Positions 5,723 to 6,464 of a stretch of 6,464 nt of DNA are shown in pieces (positions within the stretch are counted from its first letter, which is position 1; the number at the start of each line of letters is the position of its first letter). The DNA lies in NCBI GenBank assembly GCA_051878835.1, contig JBJEKW010000088.1:1-6464 (forward strand), written 5' to 3'. Origin of the DNA: Olsenella_K sp051878835. GTDB taxonomy: Bacteria > Actinomycetota > Coriobacteriia > Coriobacteriales > Atopobiaceae. The position numbers were made by a program, and so were the translations under genes. The notes beneath the pieces were generated by a model. The model was not told the origin of the DNA, did no database searches, and was given only the letters and a program-made list of their open reading frames with translations.

Positions 5723-6464
5723 CAGTAGCTCACCTCCGAGAGATCGGGGAACTGCTCGGTGACCCACGCCTTGGTGGCGTAGGCGGAGAGGTCGGGCGTC
5801 GTGCCGTCCTCGCCCTTCGCGCCCGTGGCACCGGTCGCCCCGGTGGCTCCCGTCTCGCCCTTGAGCCCCGAGAAGGCGAAGGCGAAGGTCCGCGCCGTGG
5901 TGGTGCCCCCGAGCGTGACGGTCACCGATGGCGTGCCGGTCGTAGAGTCGACGGTCGCGGTTGCGGAGGAGATCGTGGCGCTCGCGCCGGCGGGACCGGT
6001 GGCGCCCGTCTCGCCCCTCTCGCCCTGGGGTCCCTGCGCGCCAGTGGCTCCCGTTTCCCCCTGTGGCCCGGCCGGCCCGGTTTCGCCCTTCGGCCCCTGC
6101 GGCCCGGCCGCGCCCGTCTCGCCCTGGGGACCGGCAGGCCCCGTCTCACCCCGCTCGCCCTTGAGGCCTTGCGGCCCGACGAGGTCGGCGGAGGAGGTGC
6201 CGGATGCCGAGGTCACGGTGAGCACGGTGCCGTCCCAGCTGTGCGAGCAGCTCACGCCATCCTTGCCCGGGGCGCCGTCCGCACCAGCGGGGCCGGCGTC
6301 GCCCTTGTCGCCCTTCGGCCCAGCTGGACCGGTCGCGCCGTCCTCGCCGTCGAACTCGCCGGCGTCGCGCGCGGCGACGAGCTCGGCTGCGACGCCGAGC
6401 GCATCCGTAGCGATCGCGTCGGAAATGTTGGTGTAAGCGCAAGAGCGCGCAGGCTTGATCGATA
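5722..6464 (-). CDS. Collagen-like phage tail fibre protein (5' end outside the window)
   Basis: The frame is open to the window edge, so the N-terminus is missing; the GTG at 6255 is an internal valine codon, not the start. Three Gly-X-Y blocks lie at 6256-6348 (ten triplets), 5986-6177 (about 21 triplets) and 5803-5868 (seven triplets), rich in GPQG, GETG and GATG. Between the first two is a globular insert containing SHSWDGTVLTVTSASGTSSA, and between the last two ASATISSATATVDSTTGTPS followed by a VTVTLGG...RTFAFAFSG strand-rich segment. Both inserts are typical of collagen-like phage fibres. The C-terminus ends ATKAWVTEQFPDLSEVSY. Triple-helical trimers would form a rigid stalk carrying or adjoining the DUF285 protein encoded next. 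The stretch before the first block (AIATDALGVAAELVAARDAG) looks helical. The product is a virion protein acting outside the cell. Confidence 0.88.
   Translation of the reverse strand, partial: SIKPARSCAYTNISDAIATDALGVAAELVAARDAGEFDGEDGATGPAGPKGDKGDAGPAGADGAPGKDGVSCSHSWDGTVLTVTSASGTSSADLVGPQGLKGERGETGPAGPQGETGAAGPQGPKGETGPAGPQGETGATGAQGPQGERGETGATGPAGASATISSATATVDSTTGTPSVTVTLGGTTTARTFAFAFSGLKGETGATGATGATGAKGEDGTTPDLSAYATKAWVTEQFPDLSEVSY
5731..5737 (-). promoter_or_regulatory. Shine-Dalgarno site fixing the DUF285 tail gene start
   Basis: On the minus strand GGAGGTG lies within the last codons of the collagen-like fibre gene, eight bases before the ATG at 5722. It rules out the longer 474-residue reading that begins at 5767 and supports coupled translation through the TGATG overlap. 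Confidence 0.8.

Noticed and set aside
5801..6436. Plus-strand Pro/Ala/Val-rich open frame of 211 codons
   Set aside because: It is the antisense of the collagen-like Gly-X-Y repeats; a repetitive GC-rich coding strand produces such a mirror frame.
4343..6464. Possible diversity-generating retroelement variable region in the tail genes
   Set aside because: No reverse transcriptase, accessory gene or template copy is present in the window, and the DUF285 C-terminus is not a C-type-lectin variable domain.

Overview
This window looks like the late end of a temperate siphophage-like prophage in a high-GC Gram-positive gut bacterium, most likely an actinobacterium of the Coriobacteriia type (Collinsella/Olsenella-like). 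That placement is inferred from high GC, collagen-like and DUF285 tail genes and a Cpl-7-repeat amidase; it was not tested by a search. The late genes read leftward (minus strand). From right to left they are a collagen-like tail fibre (5' end outside the window), a DUF285/BspA-like tail protein, then after an interruption a membrane-anchored coiled-coil protein, a holin, an N-acetylmuramoyl-L-alanine amidase endolysin and a very small membrane protein. Neighbouring late genes overlap by 1, 23, 4 and 4 bases, as in a translationally coupled operon. GC-rich hairpins follow the last stop codon.

The late block is interrupted by one 2.4-kb gene on the opposite (plus) strand, between the tail and lysis genes. 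It has its own extended -10 promoter-like sequence and a strong Shine-Dalgarno site. It encodes an 800-residue protein that I read as a DEDDh (DnaQ-type) exonuclease, a helical linker, a PD-(D/E)XK nuclease core, two tandem 'WRxxHPEGT' helix-turn-helix-like repeats and an unrecognised C-terminal domain. Its position, orientation and more AT-rich composition are those of a prophage cargo ('moron') gene. A role in defence or superinfection exclusion is the most attractive hypothesis but is unproven. Late transcription of the lysis genes from the tail side would have to cross this gene antisense.

The left ~300 bases are less GC-rich and hold no convincing gene. The window opens with codons for Glu-Trp-Glu followed by a stop, the typical C-terminus of GMP synthase (GuaA), whose 3' end is a known integration site. 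The left edge may therefore be the attachment junction. Short direct and inverted repeats and a strong terminator-like hairpin follow. A 14-base G/C homopolymer lies inside the small membrane protein gene, making its C-terminus prone to frameshift.
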